DNA of 64,000 nt from Lacinutrix sp. Hel_I_90 (GCF_000934685.1 NZ_JYNQ01000001.1:3137501-3201500), one strand, 5' to 3'. Counted from the stretch's first letter, positions 26,326 through 35,518 are shown. The notes: a model not told the origin generated them from the letters alone. Translations and numbers: made by a program.

Positions 26326-28029
26326 ATGGCAGAAGTAATAAACATGCCGCGTTTAAGCGACACGATGGAGGAAGGTACAGTAGCCAGCTGGTTAAAGAAA
26401 GTTGGAGACAAGGTTGAAGAAGGAGACATATTAGCTGAAATTGAAACTGATAAAGCAACTATGGAATTTGAGTCTTTTAACGAAGGCACTTTGTTACACA
26501 TTGGTATTCAGGAAGGCGAAACAGCAAAAGTAGACACCTTATTAGCTATTATTGGGGAAGAAGATGAAGATATTTCTGAGTTATTAAAAGGAAGTAAGTC
26601 GGAAGATAATAAAGAGTCTAAGGAAGATCAAGAGGAATCTAAAGAAGAAGCATCAGACCATAAAAAGGAAAGTAAAACGGAAGACCAGAAAGAGGACCCT
26701 TCTGAAACCAAAGAAGAAACCCAAGCATCTACAGATATTCCAGAAGGCGTAACGGTTGTTTCTATGCCACGTCTAAGCGACACAATGGAAGAAGGTACTG
26801 TTGCAACGTGGTTAAAGAAAGTAGGGGATAAGGTTGAAGAAGGAGATATTTTAGCAGAAATTGAGACCGATAAGGCGACTATGGAGTTCGAATCGTTTCA
26901 ATCAGGAACCTTGCTATATATTGGTTTGGATGAAGGAGAATCAGCAAAAGTAGATTCATTATTAGCCATTATTGGCCCAGAAGGAACAGATGTTTCTGGT
27001 ATTGCTAAAGACTTTAAAATAGAAGGAAATACTTCTGCTAAAACAGAAGGGAGTTCTAAAGAAACTAAAAAAGAAGAGACAAAGACTGAAGCTCCAAAGC
27101 AGGAAAGTAAATCAGAAACCAAATCAAGCGGTTCTGAAACGTCTAGAGAAGTGCAAAGTAGCACAGGTGCTAATGGTCGTATTTTTGTATCGCCTTTGGC
27201 CAGAAAAATGGCAGAGGAAAAAGGAATCAATATCGCTCAAGTTCAGGGTACAGGAGAAAATGGACGGGTAGTAAAGCGCGATATAGAGAACTTTACGACT
27301 TCAGTGGCATCGTCTGCTTCTGCAGCGAAATTCGTAGCATCAGGTCAAGAAGACTTTGATGAGAAGCCGAATTCACAAATGCGTAAAGTAATTGCGAAAC
27401 GTTTAGCAGAATCTAAATTCACTGCACCGCACTATTATTTAAATGTAGAGTTTGACATGGATAATGCTATGGCCTTTAGAGCCCAGTATAATTCATTACC
27501 TGACACTAAAATTTCATATAACGATATGATTGTTAAAGCTTGTGCTTTAGCCTTACGCCAACACCCACAAGTAAACTCTCAGTGGTTTGCAGATAAAATG
27601 AAATTAAACAACCATGTACATATTGGCGTAGCAGTTGCTGTCGAGGATGGTTTAGTCGTACCCGTAGTTAAATTTGCTAACGAGCAAACCTTACCGCAAA
27701 TAGGGGATGCTGTAAAAGATTTTGCCGGACGTGCAAGAGTTAAGAAATTGACACCAGCAGAGATGGAAGGGAGTACGTTTACAGTTTCAAATTTAGGAAT
27801 GTTTGGTATTGAAAGTTTTACATCAATAATCAATCAGCCAAATTCTGCAATCTTATCCGTTGGTACTATTGTTTCAAAACCGGTAGTTAAAAACGGACAA
27901 GTAGTCCCAGGGAATACGATAAAATTAACACTTGCCTGTGACCATAGAACGGTTGATGGCGCAACTGGAGCACAGTTTTTGCAAACCTTAAAAGGGTATA
28001 TCGAAAATCCAGTGACCATGTTAGTCTAA
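26326..28029 (+). CDS. pdhC: Pyruvate dehydrogenase E2, dihydrolipoamide acetyltransferase with two lipoyl domains
   Basis: This 567-residue core enzyme has two nearly identical lipoyl domains (about 1-80 and 145-222) with ETDKATMEFESF motifs that place the lipoylated lysines at K43 and K183. They are separated by very acidic, Lys/Glu/Ser-rich linkers. A peripheral subunit-binding domain at about 285-322 (ISPLARKMAEEKGINI-type) follows, then the catalytic CoA-acyltransferase domain (about 350-567) with the active-site HRTVDGA near 540. It transfers acetyl from lipoamide to CoA. It is coupled to pdhA and ended by the terminator at 28082-28117. Confidence 0.95.
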   Translation: MAEVINMPRLSDTMEEGTVASWLKKVGDKVEEGDILAEIETDKATMEFESFNEGTLLHIGIQEGETAKVDTLLAIIGEEDEDISELLKGSKSEDNKESKEDQEESKEEASDHKKESKTEDQKEDPSETKEETQASTDIPEGVTVVSMPRLSDTMEEGTVATWLKKVGDKVEEGDILAEIETDKATMEFESFQSGTLLYIGLDEGESAKVDSLLAIIGPEGTDVSGIAKDFKIEGNTSAKTEGSSKETKKEETKTEAPKQESKSETKSSGSETSREVQSSTGANGRIFVSPLARKMAEEKGINIAQVQGTGENGRVVKRDIENFTTSVASSASAAKFVASGQEDFDEKPNSQMRKVIAKRLAESKFTAPHYYLNVEFDMDNAMAFRAQYNSLPDTKISYNDMIVKACALALRQHPQVNSQWFADKMKLNNHVHIGVAVAVEDGLVVPVVKFANEQTLPQIGDAVKDFAGRARVKKLTPAEMEGSTFTVSNLGMFGIESFTSIINQPNSAILSVGTIVSKPVVKNGQVVPGNTIKLTLACDHRTVDGATGAQFLQTLKGYIENPVTMLV

Positions 28030-28081
28030 TTCTTTTTTATTTCTGGCAAATTGTAAGTCTAAAAAAGAAATCAAAAATCAT

Positions 28082-28117
28082 AATCCCAATTCATCGAATT
28101 TGAATTGGGATTTTTTT
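28082..28117 (+). terminator. Intrinsic terminator after pdhC
   Basis: An 11-bp perfect stem, AATCCCAATTC and GAATTGGGATT, has a 9-nt loop and is followed by T7. It also shows that the next gene starts downstream of it. Confidence 0.93.
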
Positions 28118-28144
28118 ATATTTAAACGCATTATAAAACCAACT

Positions 28145-29167
28145 ATGAAAACAATAACCGCATTATGTATCGCCACCTTATTATTTGGTTGTAATACTTC
28201 AAAAAACACAACAACAGAAAACACAACTAATAATCCCACAGAACGTTTAGAGACACCGGCAACGGTAATTGTGTCGGCAACACCTAAAATGTCTGAAATT
28301 GTTTCTGCAGGAGATGTCAAAGAAACCGTTAGTTTCTTAGCTTCCAATGATTTAAACGGCAGGAATACGGGCTCAGAAGGTATTGCTGAAGCCGCAGACT
28401 ATGTTGAAACTCAATTTAAAACCTTCGGATTAAAACCTTATTTTGATACGTTTAGAGATAATTTTAAAGTTGGAGAATTAGAAGCTTTCAACGTTGTAGG
28501 ACTAGTGGAAGGTAATGATTCACAGTTAAAAAATGAATACATCGTAATTGGCGCACATTACGATCATATAGGCTCAATTAAAGCGGTTGCCGGCGATAGC
28601 ATTGCTAATGGGGCAAATGACAATGCCGCGGGAACGAGTGCTGTGCTAGCCATGGCGAAACACTTCGGGAAAAACAAAACCAATAAGCGCAGTTTGATTT
28701 TTGTAACCTTTACGGCTGAAGAAATGGGGTTATTAGGTTCAAAACACTTAGCTGAAAAACTAAAAGCTCAAAACATTAATTTGTACACGATGGTTAATTT
28801 TGAAATGATTGGAGTGCCTTTTATAGGTAGAGATTATGAAGCTTTTATCACGGGCTATGAGTTGTCAAATCTAGCCGAGAAAATTAACGATTATGCGGGG
28901 ACTAAATTAGTAGGGTATTCCGAGGTTGCTAAAAAATATAATCTGTTTAAACGTTCAGATAATTATGCTTTTTATGAAGCATTTAAAGTGCCATCGCATA
29001 CTATATCTTCTTGTGATTTAACCAATTTTGATTTCTATCATCATGTGGATGATGAGATCGATAAATTGAATTACAGTTTTATGGCAAATTTAATCAACAA
29101 AATGGCACCAGTTTTAGAAGCAATGGCAAATGCTCCAACCCAAGAAATTAAAATGAATGACAACTAA
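28145..29167 (+). CDS. M28 family metallopeptidase lipoprotein
   Basis: This 340-residue zinc aminopeptidase-like protein starts at ATG 28145. The frame is open further upstream, but an earlier start at 28100 would lie inside the pdhC terminator stem, and only the 28145 start gives a clean lipoprotein signal with LFGC (Cys16). Zinc ligands and catalytic motifs appear in order: GAHYDHIG (His, Asp), NGANDNAAGTSA (bridging Asp), FTAEEMGLLGS (Glu base and Glu ligand), and the C-terminal HHVDDEID (His). It is expected to be anchored in the envelope and to trim peptides. Its last 11 bases overlap the SDR gene, so the two are probably co-translated. Confidence 0.9.
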   Translation: MKTITALCIATLLFGCNTSKNTTTENTTNNPTERLETPATVIVSATPKMSEIVSAGDVKETVSFLASNDLNGRNTGSEGIAEAADYVETQFKTFGLKPYFDTFRDNFKVGELEAFNVVGLVEGNDSQLKNEYIVIGAHYDHIGSIKAVAGDSIANGANDNAAGTSAVLAMAKHFGKNKTNKRSLIFVTFTAEEMGLLGSKHLAEKLKAQNINLYTMVNFEMIGVPFIGRDYEAFITGYELSNLAEKINDYAGTKLVGYSEVAKKYNLFKRSDNYAFYEAFKVPSHTISSCDLTNFDFYHHVDDEIDKLNYSFMANLINKMAPVLEAMANAPTQEIKMNDN

Positions 29168-29843
29168 AAACATTATTATTACAGGAACAAGTAGGGGTAT
29201 TGGCCTTGAGCTCGTGCACCTATTCGCAAATCAGGGACATAATGTTTTAGCACTATCACGAAACGAACAAAAGGTAAGTAACTTGCATTTTGATAATATT
29301 GAGTCTTTTTCTTTTGATTTATCTGAATTGGATGATTACAAAAAAGTCGAGGATTTTATTAAAACCGAATGGAAGCACGTTGACATCTTGATTAATAATG
29401 CAGGAACCTTGTTAAATAAGCCTTTTGCGGAAACGACTATGGCAGATTTTGATGCGGTTTATAAAACCAATGTATTTGGAGTCGCCGAAATGACGCGTTG
29501 CGTTTTGCCTTTTATGAAAAGAGAGAGTCATGTAGTGACTATTAGTTCTATGGGTGGCGTACAAGGGAGTATGAAATTTCCGGGCTTATCTGCTTACAGT
29601 TCAAGTAAAGGAGCAGTGATCACCTTAACAGAGTTACTGGCAGAAGAATATAAAGAAACAGGACCAAGTTTTAATGTATTGGCCTTGGGAGCTGTGCAAA
29701 CAGAAATGCTTGCCGAAGCCTTTCCAGGTTACAAGGCACCTACGACAGCCTTAGAAATGGCGAAGTATATTGCGGACTTTTCATTAAACGGGAATAAGAA
29801 CTTTAACGGTAAAACGCTACAGGTATCTAATTCAACACCTTAA
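29157..29843 (+). CDS. Short-chain dehydrogenase/reductase
   Basis: This 228-residue classical SDR has the NAD(P)-binding motif TGTSRGIGLELV at the N-terminus, NNAG (ILINNAGTLL), the catalytic Ser in ISSMGG and the YSSSK motif (SAYSSSKGAV) with Tyr and Lys. The C-terminus is short. The substrate is unknown. The start codon overlaps the end of the M28 peptidase gene by 11 bases, and the bestrophin gene follows after 11 bases. Confidence 0.9.
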   Translation: MTTKNIIITGTSRGIGLELVHLFANQGHNVLALSRNEQKVSNLHFDNIESFSFDLSELDDYKKVEDFIKTEWKHVDILINNAGTLLNKPFAETTMADFDAVYKTNVFGVAEMTRCVLPFMKRESHVVTISSMGGVQGSMKFPGLSAYSSSKGAVITLTELLAEEYKETGPSFNVLALGAVQTEMLAEAFPGYKAPTTALEMAKYIADFSLNGNKNFNGKTLQVSNSTP

Positions 29844-29854
29844 ACGCTTAGCAT

Positions 29855-30871
29855 ATGTATGTTAAAAGAAATATTGGTTGGGGACTTGTTTTTAGATTCG
29901 CATGGAAAAACCTGATTATTTTCACTGTATATACCAGTATCATATTTTGTCTTTATTATTATGTAGGATGGAACTTCATAAACATACCTTTTCAGCCTTT
30001 AAGTATTATAGGTATTGCTGTTGCTTTTTATATTGGTTTTAAAAACAGCCAGAGTTATGATCGTTTTTGGGAAGGTCGAAAAATTTGGGGTGGTATAGTT
30101 AATTATAGCCGTACATGGACGATACAAGTGCTAAGTTTCGTAGATACTGGAAATGAAAGTAAAAACAAACAAATACAGCAACGATTAATCTACAGGCACA
30201 TAGGCTGGATAAACGCACTGCGTGTGCAATTACGTCAACCACGATCATGGACGATAAAAGAAAATCATAGCGTCGAAGCACTTTTTGATAAACATAATGA
30301 ACGAAATATCTCTTGCAATGAAGCTGTTTTGTTTGTATCAGCTAAAGAATATAAAGATTTAGAGAAGCGGGTAAATCCAGCAACTCATTTGGTTAAAAAT
30401 CAAGCCTTGGATATTACGACACTTAAAAAAGAAGGCGCTATTGACGGTTTTCAGGAGGATCAATTGCAATCCATACTTGAAGAGTTTTACAATCTCCAGG
30501 GCATGTGTGAACGAATTAAGAATACGCCTTTTCCAAGACAGTATGGGTACTTCTCAAAAGTGTTTACTTGGATTTTTGTACTCCTTTTACCCTTTGGTCT
30601 TCTGGATGTGTTTGAAGATAATGCACTTGCTTTAACAAATGAGCTAAAGGGGTGGTATTCCTTTTTAATGATTCCATTTTCAGTATTAATTTCATGGATT
30701 TTTGTAACAATGGAAGTCATTGGTGATAATAGTGAAGATCCATTTGAAGGGCGAATAAACGATGTGCCAATGACCGCCTTATGCAGAACTATAGAAATAG
30801 ATTTACGGGATATGCTAGATGAAACGGAGCTTCCTGAAGGAATTCAGCCAATGGATAATATATTGTATTAA
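29855..30871 (+). CDS. Bestrophin family ion channel
   Basis: This 338-residue membrane protein belongs to the bacterial bestrophin (UPF0187/YneE) family. Landmarks are FAWKNLIIFTVYTSIIF at the N-terminus, the conserved GFKNSQSYDRFWEGRKIWGGIVN segment, and the C-terminal NSEDPFEGRINDVPMTALCRTIEIDLRDML. It forms a pentameric anion or cation channel in the inner membrane. It lies 11 bases after the SDR gene. Its stop overlaps the stop of the convergent next gene by TTAA. Confidence 0.92.
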   Translation: MYVKRNIGWGLVFRFAWKNLIIFTVYTSIIFCLYYYVGWNFINIPFQPLSIIGIAVAFYIGFKNSQSYDRFWEGRKIWGGIVNYSRTWTIQVLSFVDTGNESKNKQIQQRLIYRHIGWINALRVQLRQPRSWTIKENHSVEALFDKHNERNISCNEAVLFVSAKEYKDLEKRVNPATHLVKNQALDITTLKKEGAIDGFQEDQLQSILEEFYNLQGMCERIKNTPFPRQYGYFSKVFTWIFVLLLPFGLLDVFEDNALALTNELKGWYSFLMIPFSVLISWIFVTMEVIGDNSEDPFEGRINDVPMTALCRTIEIDLRDMLDETELPEGIQPMDNILY

Positions 30872-31287
30872 TCAATATGCTCTAAAGCGGCGTAAGCTTT
30901 TGCTCCTGAAAAACTTTCTTTAGCAAACACATTATATTCTAAAATTTCTATAATTTTAATTAATTGGTTGAAGTCTTTTTTCTTGTAGATATGCTTTAAT
31001 TTATCGCCAAATTTAAAAAACATTTCTGTGGTATTGTTTTCAGAGTCTATGCCGTAGAAAAAAAGTATTTCATTTTTTTTAGGTTTAAAAAAACGGTAGT
31101 CTTCAATAATACTACCTTCTCTTACGTAGTATACTTTAAGGTTTATTTTATCTACACCAATCTCTTTATCAATATTCAATTCTTCAGGCTGTAGTTTGTA
31201 GCGTGTGACCTCTAAGGGTGTTTTAAAATCCTGTGCAGATGAGAAATACGAAGATAGGAGTAATAGGAGTATAAGAGAATACTTCAT
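30868..31287 (-). CDS. Small secreted protein of unknown function
   Basis: This 139-residue protein has a clear signal peptide (LILLLLLSSYFSSAQ, cleavage about residue 19). The rest is a mixed alpha/beta domain with no recognised motif and no cysteines after the signal peptide. Codon use looks like that of its neighbours and there is no overlap with another coding strand except the four-base TTAA at its stop, so I accept it as real. Nothing in the sequence shows a function. Confidence 0.7.
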   Translation of the reverse strand: MKYSLILLLLLSSYFSSAQDFKTPLEVTRYKLQPEELNIDKEIGVDKINLKVYYVREGSIIEDYRFFKPKKNEILFFYGIDSENNTTEMFFKFGDKLKHIYKKKDFNQLIKIIEILEYNVFAKESFSGAKAYAALEHID

Positions 31288-31479
31288 GTTAGTTTTTGCT
31301 ATTAAGAATTGCTATTAATCTTTTTCAAGAACGCAATTAAAAATCAATTATTATAACAATTTTATGAAAAATTAAAATAGAGAGGGGTGTGTTATGAAAA
31401 CCTTAAGAGGGATAAATTGTGCAATTTCAGCATTTCGATTAACTTTATAATTCGAAGACTTTTAAACTAAAAACAGACT

Positions 31480-32034
31480 ATGGCACGTACAGAATCTAAT
31501 ATTTTTGAAAATGGAACCTTAGCACCAGAGTTTTCTTTGACCGATACGGTAACGGATAGAACCATGAACCTTCATCAGCTTAAAGGTAACAAAGTAACCG
31601 TGATAATGTTTATCTGTAACCATTGTCCTTTTGTGGTGCATGTGAATCCGCAATTAGTAAAACTGGCTAACGACTATAAGGATAAAGGTGTTGCTTTTAT
31701 TGCTATTAGTAGTAATGATGCTGAAAATTATCCGCAAGACAGACCTGAATTAATGAAGCAGGTTGCTGCTAATTTAAAATATCCGTTTCCTTATTTATAT
31801 GATGACACACAAGACGTGGCCAAAGCATATGACGCAGCTTGTACTCCAGATTTTTATGTTTTTGATGGGGAACTAAAAGCGACCTATCACGGGCAGCTAG
31901 ATAATTCAAGACCAGGAAATGGTTTGCCTTTAACAGGAGAAGATTTGAGGCAGGCAATAGACGCTATTTTAAATAATAAAAAGCCGATAGAACACCAGAA
32001 ACCTAGTGTGGGCTGCAATATTAAGTGGAAATAG
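31480..32034 (+). CDS. Thioredoxin-like redoxin (AhpC/TSA-type)
   Basis: This 184-residue protein of the thioredoxin fold has the motif FICNHCPFV, giving a C46-N-H-C49 active site. DTVTDRTMNLHQLKGNKVTV precedes it and the cis-proline-side segment CTPDFYVFDGE is found near residue 125. No signal peptide is visible, so it is probably cytoplasmic. Homologues are annotated as thioredoxin family proteins of unknown partner. It is monocistronic, with a 94-base gap before the ctlX start. Confidence 0.9.
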   Translation: MARTESNIFENGTLAPEFSLTDTVTDRTMNLHQLKGNKVTVIMFICNHCPFVVHVNPQLVKLANDYKDKGVAFIAISSNDAENYPQDRPELMKQVAANLKYPFPYLYDDTQDVAKAYDAACTPDFYVFDGELKATYHGQLDNSRPGNGLPLTGEDLRQAIDAILNNKKPIEHQKPSVGCNIKWK

Positions 32035-32105
32035 AGCCCCTAGATGTTATGTTTTAGTATTTTCAATTTCCTTGTTTTTTAAATGAATTACATTTTAAAT
32101 TAATT

Positions 32106-32113
32106 TACTTTTG
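32106..32113 (+). promoter_or_regulatory. -7 promoter box TACTTTTG of ctlX
   Basis: Exact TAnnTTTG match, 15 nt before the chosen ATG at 32129. It also argues against the TTG start at 32111, which lies inside the box. Confidence 0.55.
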
Positions 32114-32128
32114 CAAAAAAAAATCGAA

Positions 32129-33061
32129 ATGCGACAAACAACAAACACCATCTTAATGATTCGTCCTGTAGCATTCAGAATGAATGAGCAAACCGCCGTT
32201 AATAATTATTTTCAAGAAGAACTTAAACTTAAAAATGCTGAAGTTAATACAAAGGCACAAGAAGAGTTTGATGCTTTTGTAGAGAAGTTAAGGGCTGTTG
32301 GTGTTACTGTTATTGTTGAGCAGGACGATATACTATTAGATGCACCAGATTCTATTTTTCCTAACAATTGGGTAAGCTTCCACGAAAACGGAAATGTTGG
32401 AATCTACCCTATGTTTGCAGAAAACAGAAGGAAAGAACGTAGAGATGAGATTTTTATAAGATTGGAGCAAGAAGGTTTTAAAATCAATAATATCATCGAT
32501 TATACTTCGGCAGAGGAGGAAGGTGTTTTCTTAGAGGGGACTGGAAGTTTATTGTTAGATCGTGCAAATGATAAAGCCTATTGTGCATTATCACCAAGAG
32601 CCGACGAAACTTTGTTTATCGAATTTTGTGAGGATTTTGAATATACACCAGTAGTTTTTACAGCGTATCAAACCTTTGAAGGTAAAAGGTTGCCTATTTA
32701 CCACACCAATGTGATGATGTGCCTTGCAGAAACGTTCGCGGTCATTTGTTTAGACAGTATCGACGACAAAAAAGAACGTAAAAATGTCATTCAAAATTTA
32801 ACCGATGACGGTAAAGAAATTATAAAAATTAGTGAAAAGCAACTGGCGCAGTTTGCTGGAAATATGCTTCAGGTAAGAGGTGCTAACGATAAATTGTTTT
32901 TAATTATGAGTCAGTCAGCTTATGATTCTTTATCTCAGACTCAAATAGAATTGATTGAGAAACACTGTGAGATAATATCAAGTTCTTTAGAAACTATCGA
33001 GACTTGTGGAGGTGGGAGTGCGCGCTGTATGATGGCTGAGGTGTTTCTACCGAAGGTGTAG
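32129..33061 (+). CDS. ctlX: Citrulline utilisation hydrolase CtlX (guanidino-group hydrolase family)
   Basis: This 310-residue protein belongs to the arginine-deiminase-like, amidinotransferase superfamily. The substrate-binding motifs are DSIFPNNWVSFHENGN and EGVFLEGTGSLLLDR, the catalytic His is in YHTNVMM (H192) and the nucleophile Cys is in GGGSARCMMAE (C300). The start ATG at 32129 follows a -7 box, while the frame is open 18 bases further to a TTG inside that box. CtlX in flavobacteria is linked to citrulline breakdown; direct neighbours here do not add to the pathway. Its last 68 bases overlap the end of the opposite-strand histidine kinase gene. Confidence 0.88.
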   Translation: MRQTTNTILMIRPVAFRMNEQTAVNNYFQEELKLKNAEVNTKAQEEFDAFVEKLRAVGVTVIVEQDDILLDAPDSIFPNNWVSFHENGNVGIYPMFAENRRKERRDEIFIRLEQEGFKINNIIDYTSAEEEGVFLEGTGSLLLDRANDKAYCALSPRADETLFIEFCEDFEYTPVVFTAYQTFEGKRLPIYHTNVMMCLAETFAVICLDSIDDKKERKNVIQNLTDDGKEIIKISEKQLAQFAGNMLQVRGANDKLFLIMSQSAYDSLSQTQIELIEKHCEIISSSLETIETCGGGSARCMMAEVFLPKV

Positions 33062-35129
33062 TTCCTGTGTTTACAGCGTTTTCTATACTCTTTTTTGGCA
33101 GTTCAACAAAAAAGGTGCTGCCTACATTGGGTTCACTATCTACCCAAATGCGGCCTTCATTAAGTGCTACCAATTCACGACAAATGCTTAAACCTAAACC
33201 AGTACCTATTTCATTACTAGTCCCCACAGTAGTAAATGCGTTATTATCAAATAACTTATGCTGATTCTCTATTGAAATACCAACACCAGAATCGGCAACA
33301 CTAATAATGGTTTTGTTCTTATCTATTTCATTACCAATAGTAATGGAATCTCCAGATTTGCAGAATTTAACAGCATTAGCCAATAAGTTCTGAATAATAA
33401 TTTCAACCATGCTTCGGTCGGCAAATACAAAATCAGGAAACGTATTATCGATCAAAACAATGCCTTTGGTTTGCATTTTTTGTTCTATCAGTTTTACTTT
33501 TTCATAGAATACTTCTTGAACATCAAATGAAGATGGCTTTGGCTTAAGAGACTGCATTTGAGATTTAGACCAGTTTAAGAGGTCAAATAATAGTAATGAG
33601 GCGTTGTTTGCACTCTTACTTAGTTCTGGTAATAAGCTATTAAATTCCTCTTGCGAAAGTTGGCCGTCGTTTAATAAGTCTATAAAACCTTTAGTTGAGG
33701 TTAATGAATCTTTTAAGTCATGAGATATAATAGAAAACAACTTATCCTTTACATTGTTAATATCTTCCAGATGCTTGCTTTGTTCAAGAATGGCTTCATT
33801 TTGTAGTTCTATTTTTTTATTTTTAGCTTCTAATTCTTGAGTATACTTAAGACGATTGTTCCGTTTTAAATAGAAGAGTATAAAGAAAGTAGAAATAATA
33901 GCAAAAGCCCCAAGTAAGGCATAAAAAATAAGTTTGTATTTATCTAGTATTCTTTTAGCCTCATTATCTTCTTTAGTAGAGGAAAGTGTTGGTTCTTCTA
34001 GTTGTAATGTGCTTTCTATAATAGGTTCTTCTAAGGGAGCAGGCGTATTATATGTCTTTTTTTCAGCATCTAAAGCACTCTTTATTTTGTAGTATTGACT
34101 TTGCCAGGTAAAAGCACTTTTAAAATCACCTCTCGTAGAATCTAAAGCCTTCATCAAAGCGTAATTTTTTAGAAGTTCTTGTTTATTAGCTCTATTCCTT
34201 CCTAAACTCCCGGCTTCTAGAAGTTGTTGTTCTGCAATTTTAAACTGTTGTTTAGCCAGATTAAGAGCGGCTAAATTATTTAATGATTTAATTATACCAT
34301 CGTTGTCTTTTAATCGCCTATTTAATTTTATTCCTAGCACCAAATACTGAGCAGATAATTTGTAATCTCCTATTTTAAAATAGGCTTCGCCAAGTTCTGG
34401 TAGAATTGAAGCTCTTAATGTGTCGTTAGTGTCTTGAGCATAATTGAGGGCATTTTCATAATAACGAATGCTTTTTTTAAAGTCTTTTTTATAATAATAC
34501 AAATGCGCTAGATTAATGTTACTATTTATCAGACCCTCAGTGTCGCTTAGTTCTTTTTCAATTGCTAAACTTTTCAAATTGTAGTCAATGGCCTTTTCAA
34601 GACTGTTTGTTTTTTCATAGGCTTTAGCCAAACCATTATAAGCAATGATTAACTCTTCTTTTACATCTCGTTTTTCAAGTTCTCTGATACCGTCAAACAC
34701 CTGTTTTAAACCTATGGAATACTTGCCACGTGCTATTTCAAGGGAACCAAGACGGCTTTTAATTTTCGCAAGTGCTAAAGTGTCTTTTAGTGTTTCAAAT
34801 AGAGTTGCCGCTCTTTTAAATTGAACGGAAGCATTAATGTAATCGTCTTTTTTATTATAGATTATAGCTTTAAAATAAGCCATCTCTGCAGAACCTCTGG
34901 TGTAATTGAGTTCCTCAGAAAGTCGTTCGGTCTCTATACTATATTTTAATGCCCTATCGTACGCTTTGGAGTTGTAAAGTAACTTAATGATTTTTGAAGC
35001 TGTTTTTATTTTTGTAGTGTCAGATTTCTGAAACGATAACCCAATAATAAGACTTTCAAGTTCTTCATTTTGAGAAAAACAAGAGCAGGAGAGTACGAAG
35101 GAGAAAAAAAGAACAATTAGTCTTTTCAT
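32994..35129 (-). CDS. TPR-containing sensor histidine kinase
   Basis: This 711-residue membrane kinase has a signal peptide (ends about residue 19), then a periplasmic array of tetratricopeptide repeats (about 40-370). One transmembrane helix follows (about 402-424) and a coiled-coil linker. The HisKA box FSIISHDLKDSL has phospho-His H470. The HATPase_c domain has an N-box (IIQNLLANAVKFC), DSGVGI and GTGLGLSI. There is no receiver domain and no response regulator nearby, so the partner is unknown. The 31-residue C-terminal tail after the ATPase domain is encoded over the antisense of the ctlX active-site end. Confidence 0.9.
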   Translation of the reverse strand: MKRLIVLFFSFVLSCSCFSQNEELESLIIGLSFQKSDTTKIKTASKIIKLLYNSKAYDRALKYSIETERLSEELNYTRGSAEMAYFKAIIYNKKDDYINASVQFKRAATLFETLKDTLALAKIKSRLGSLEIARGKYSIGLKQVFDGIRELEKRDVKEELIIAYNGLAKAYEKTNSLEKAIDYNLKSLAIEKELSDTEGLINSNINLAHLYYYKKDFKKSIRYYENALNYAQDTNDTLRASILPELGEAYFKIGDYKLSAQYLVLGIKLNRRLKDNDGIIKSLNNLAALNLAKQQFKIAEQQLLEAGSLGRNRANKQELLKNYALMKALDSTRGDFKSAFTWQSQYYKIKSALDAEKKTYNTPAPLEEPIIESTLQLEEPTLSSTKEDNEAKRILDKYKLIFYALLGAFAIISTFFILFYLKRNNRLKYTQELEAKNKKIELQNEAILEQSKHLEDINNVKDKLFSIISHDLKDSLTSTKGFIDLLNDGQLSQEEFNSLLPELSKSANNASLLLFDLLNWSKSQMQSLKPKPSSFDVQEVFYEKVKLIEQKMQTKGIVLIDNTFPDFVFADRSMVEIIIQNLLANAVKFCKSGDSITIGNEIDKNKTIISVADSGVGISIENQHKLFDNNAFTTVGTSNEIGTGLGLSICRELVALNEGRIWVDSEPNVGSTFFVELPKKSIENAVNTGTTPSVETPQPSYSAHSHLHKSR

Positions 35130-35518
35130 AAATACTCAAAAAAGTAAAAAATAAAAAATAACTAAAAGACCTTATTTATGTCGTAGTTGCGAAAGACAGT
35201 GGGTCAGTTAGGGATTAAATATTATTGATTAATAGCGTAACAACAAAAGTTCAAAAAAGTTAACTATAAAACTAATTAATGGGTTTTAATGTAAAAAAAT
35301 TAGTTTAAGTGAGCGCTTTCTTTTTGGCAGATACAAAATTAAGGTGTTTTAATTAACGCGTTAAGAATTAGTTGCCCGTTATCTGCGAAATGCATAAACC
35401 CTAAACGAACTAATATTTTACTATGAAAAGGAGGTGCACGAGATAGATTAAAAAACGCGTTAAGCAAATAGGTTTCAATCATAAAATAGTATCTTTGTCG
35501 CTTTAAAAATAAAACAGA
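35130..35518. other. 389-base divergent intergenic region with repeated palindromic 11-mers
   Basis: It lies between the histidine kinase (leftward) and argS (rightward). It contains the perfect palindrome TTAACGCGTTAA at 35353-35364, and the 11-mer AACGCGTTAAG occurs at 35355-35365 and again at 35454-35464, 99 bp apart. A minus-strand -7-like box TAATTTTG is at 35341-35334, and the argS -7 box is at 35490-35497. A 63-codon minus-strand frame crosses both repeats; I do not accept it as a gene. Confidence 0.5.
35490..35497 (+). promoter_or_regulatory. -7 promoter box TATCTTTG of argS
   Basis: Exact TAnnTTTG match, 21 nt before the argS start codon. Confidence 0.55.

Noticed and set aside
28100-28144. 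Upstream start for the M28 peptidase
   Set aside because: It lies within the pdhC terminator stem and would bury the lipoprotein signal; ATG 28145 is used.
35353-35467. Integron attC-like site between the two ACGCGTTAA repeats
   Set aside because: On the plus strand the left box is not RYYYAAC, and on the minus strand the right box GTTAATT breaks GTTRRRY; no integrase is in the window.
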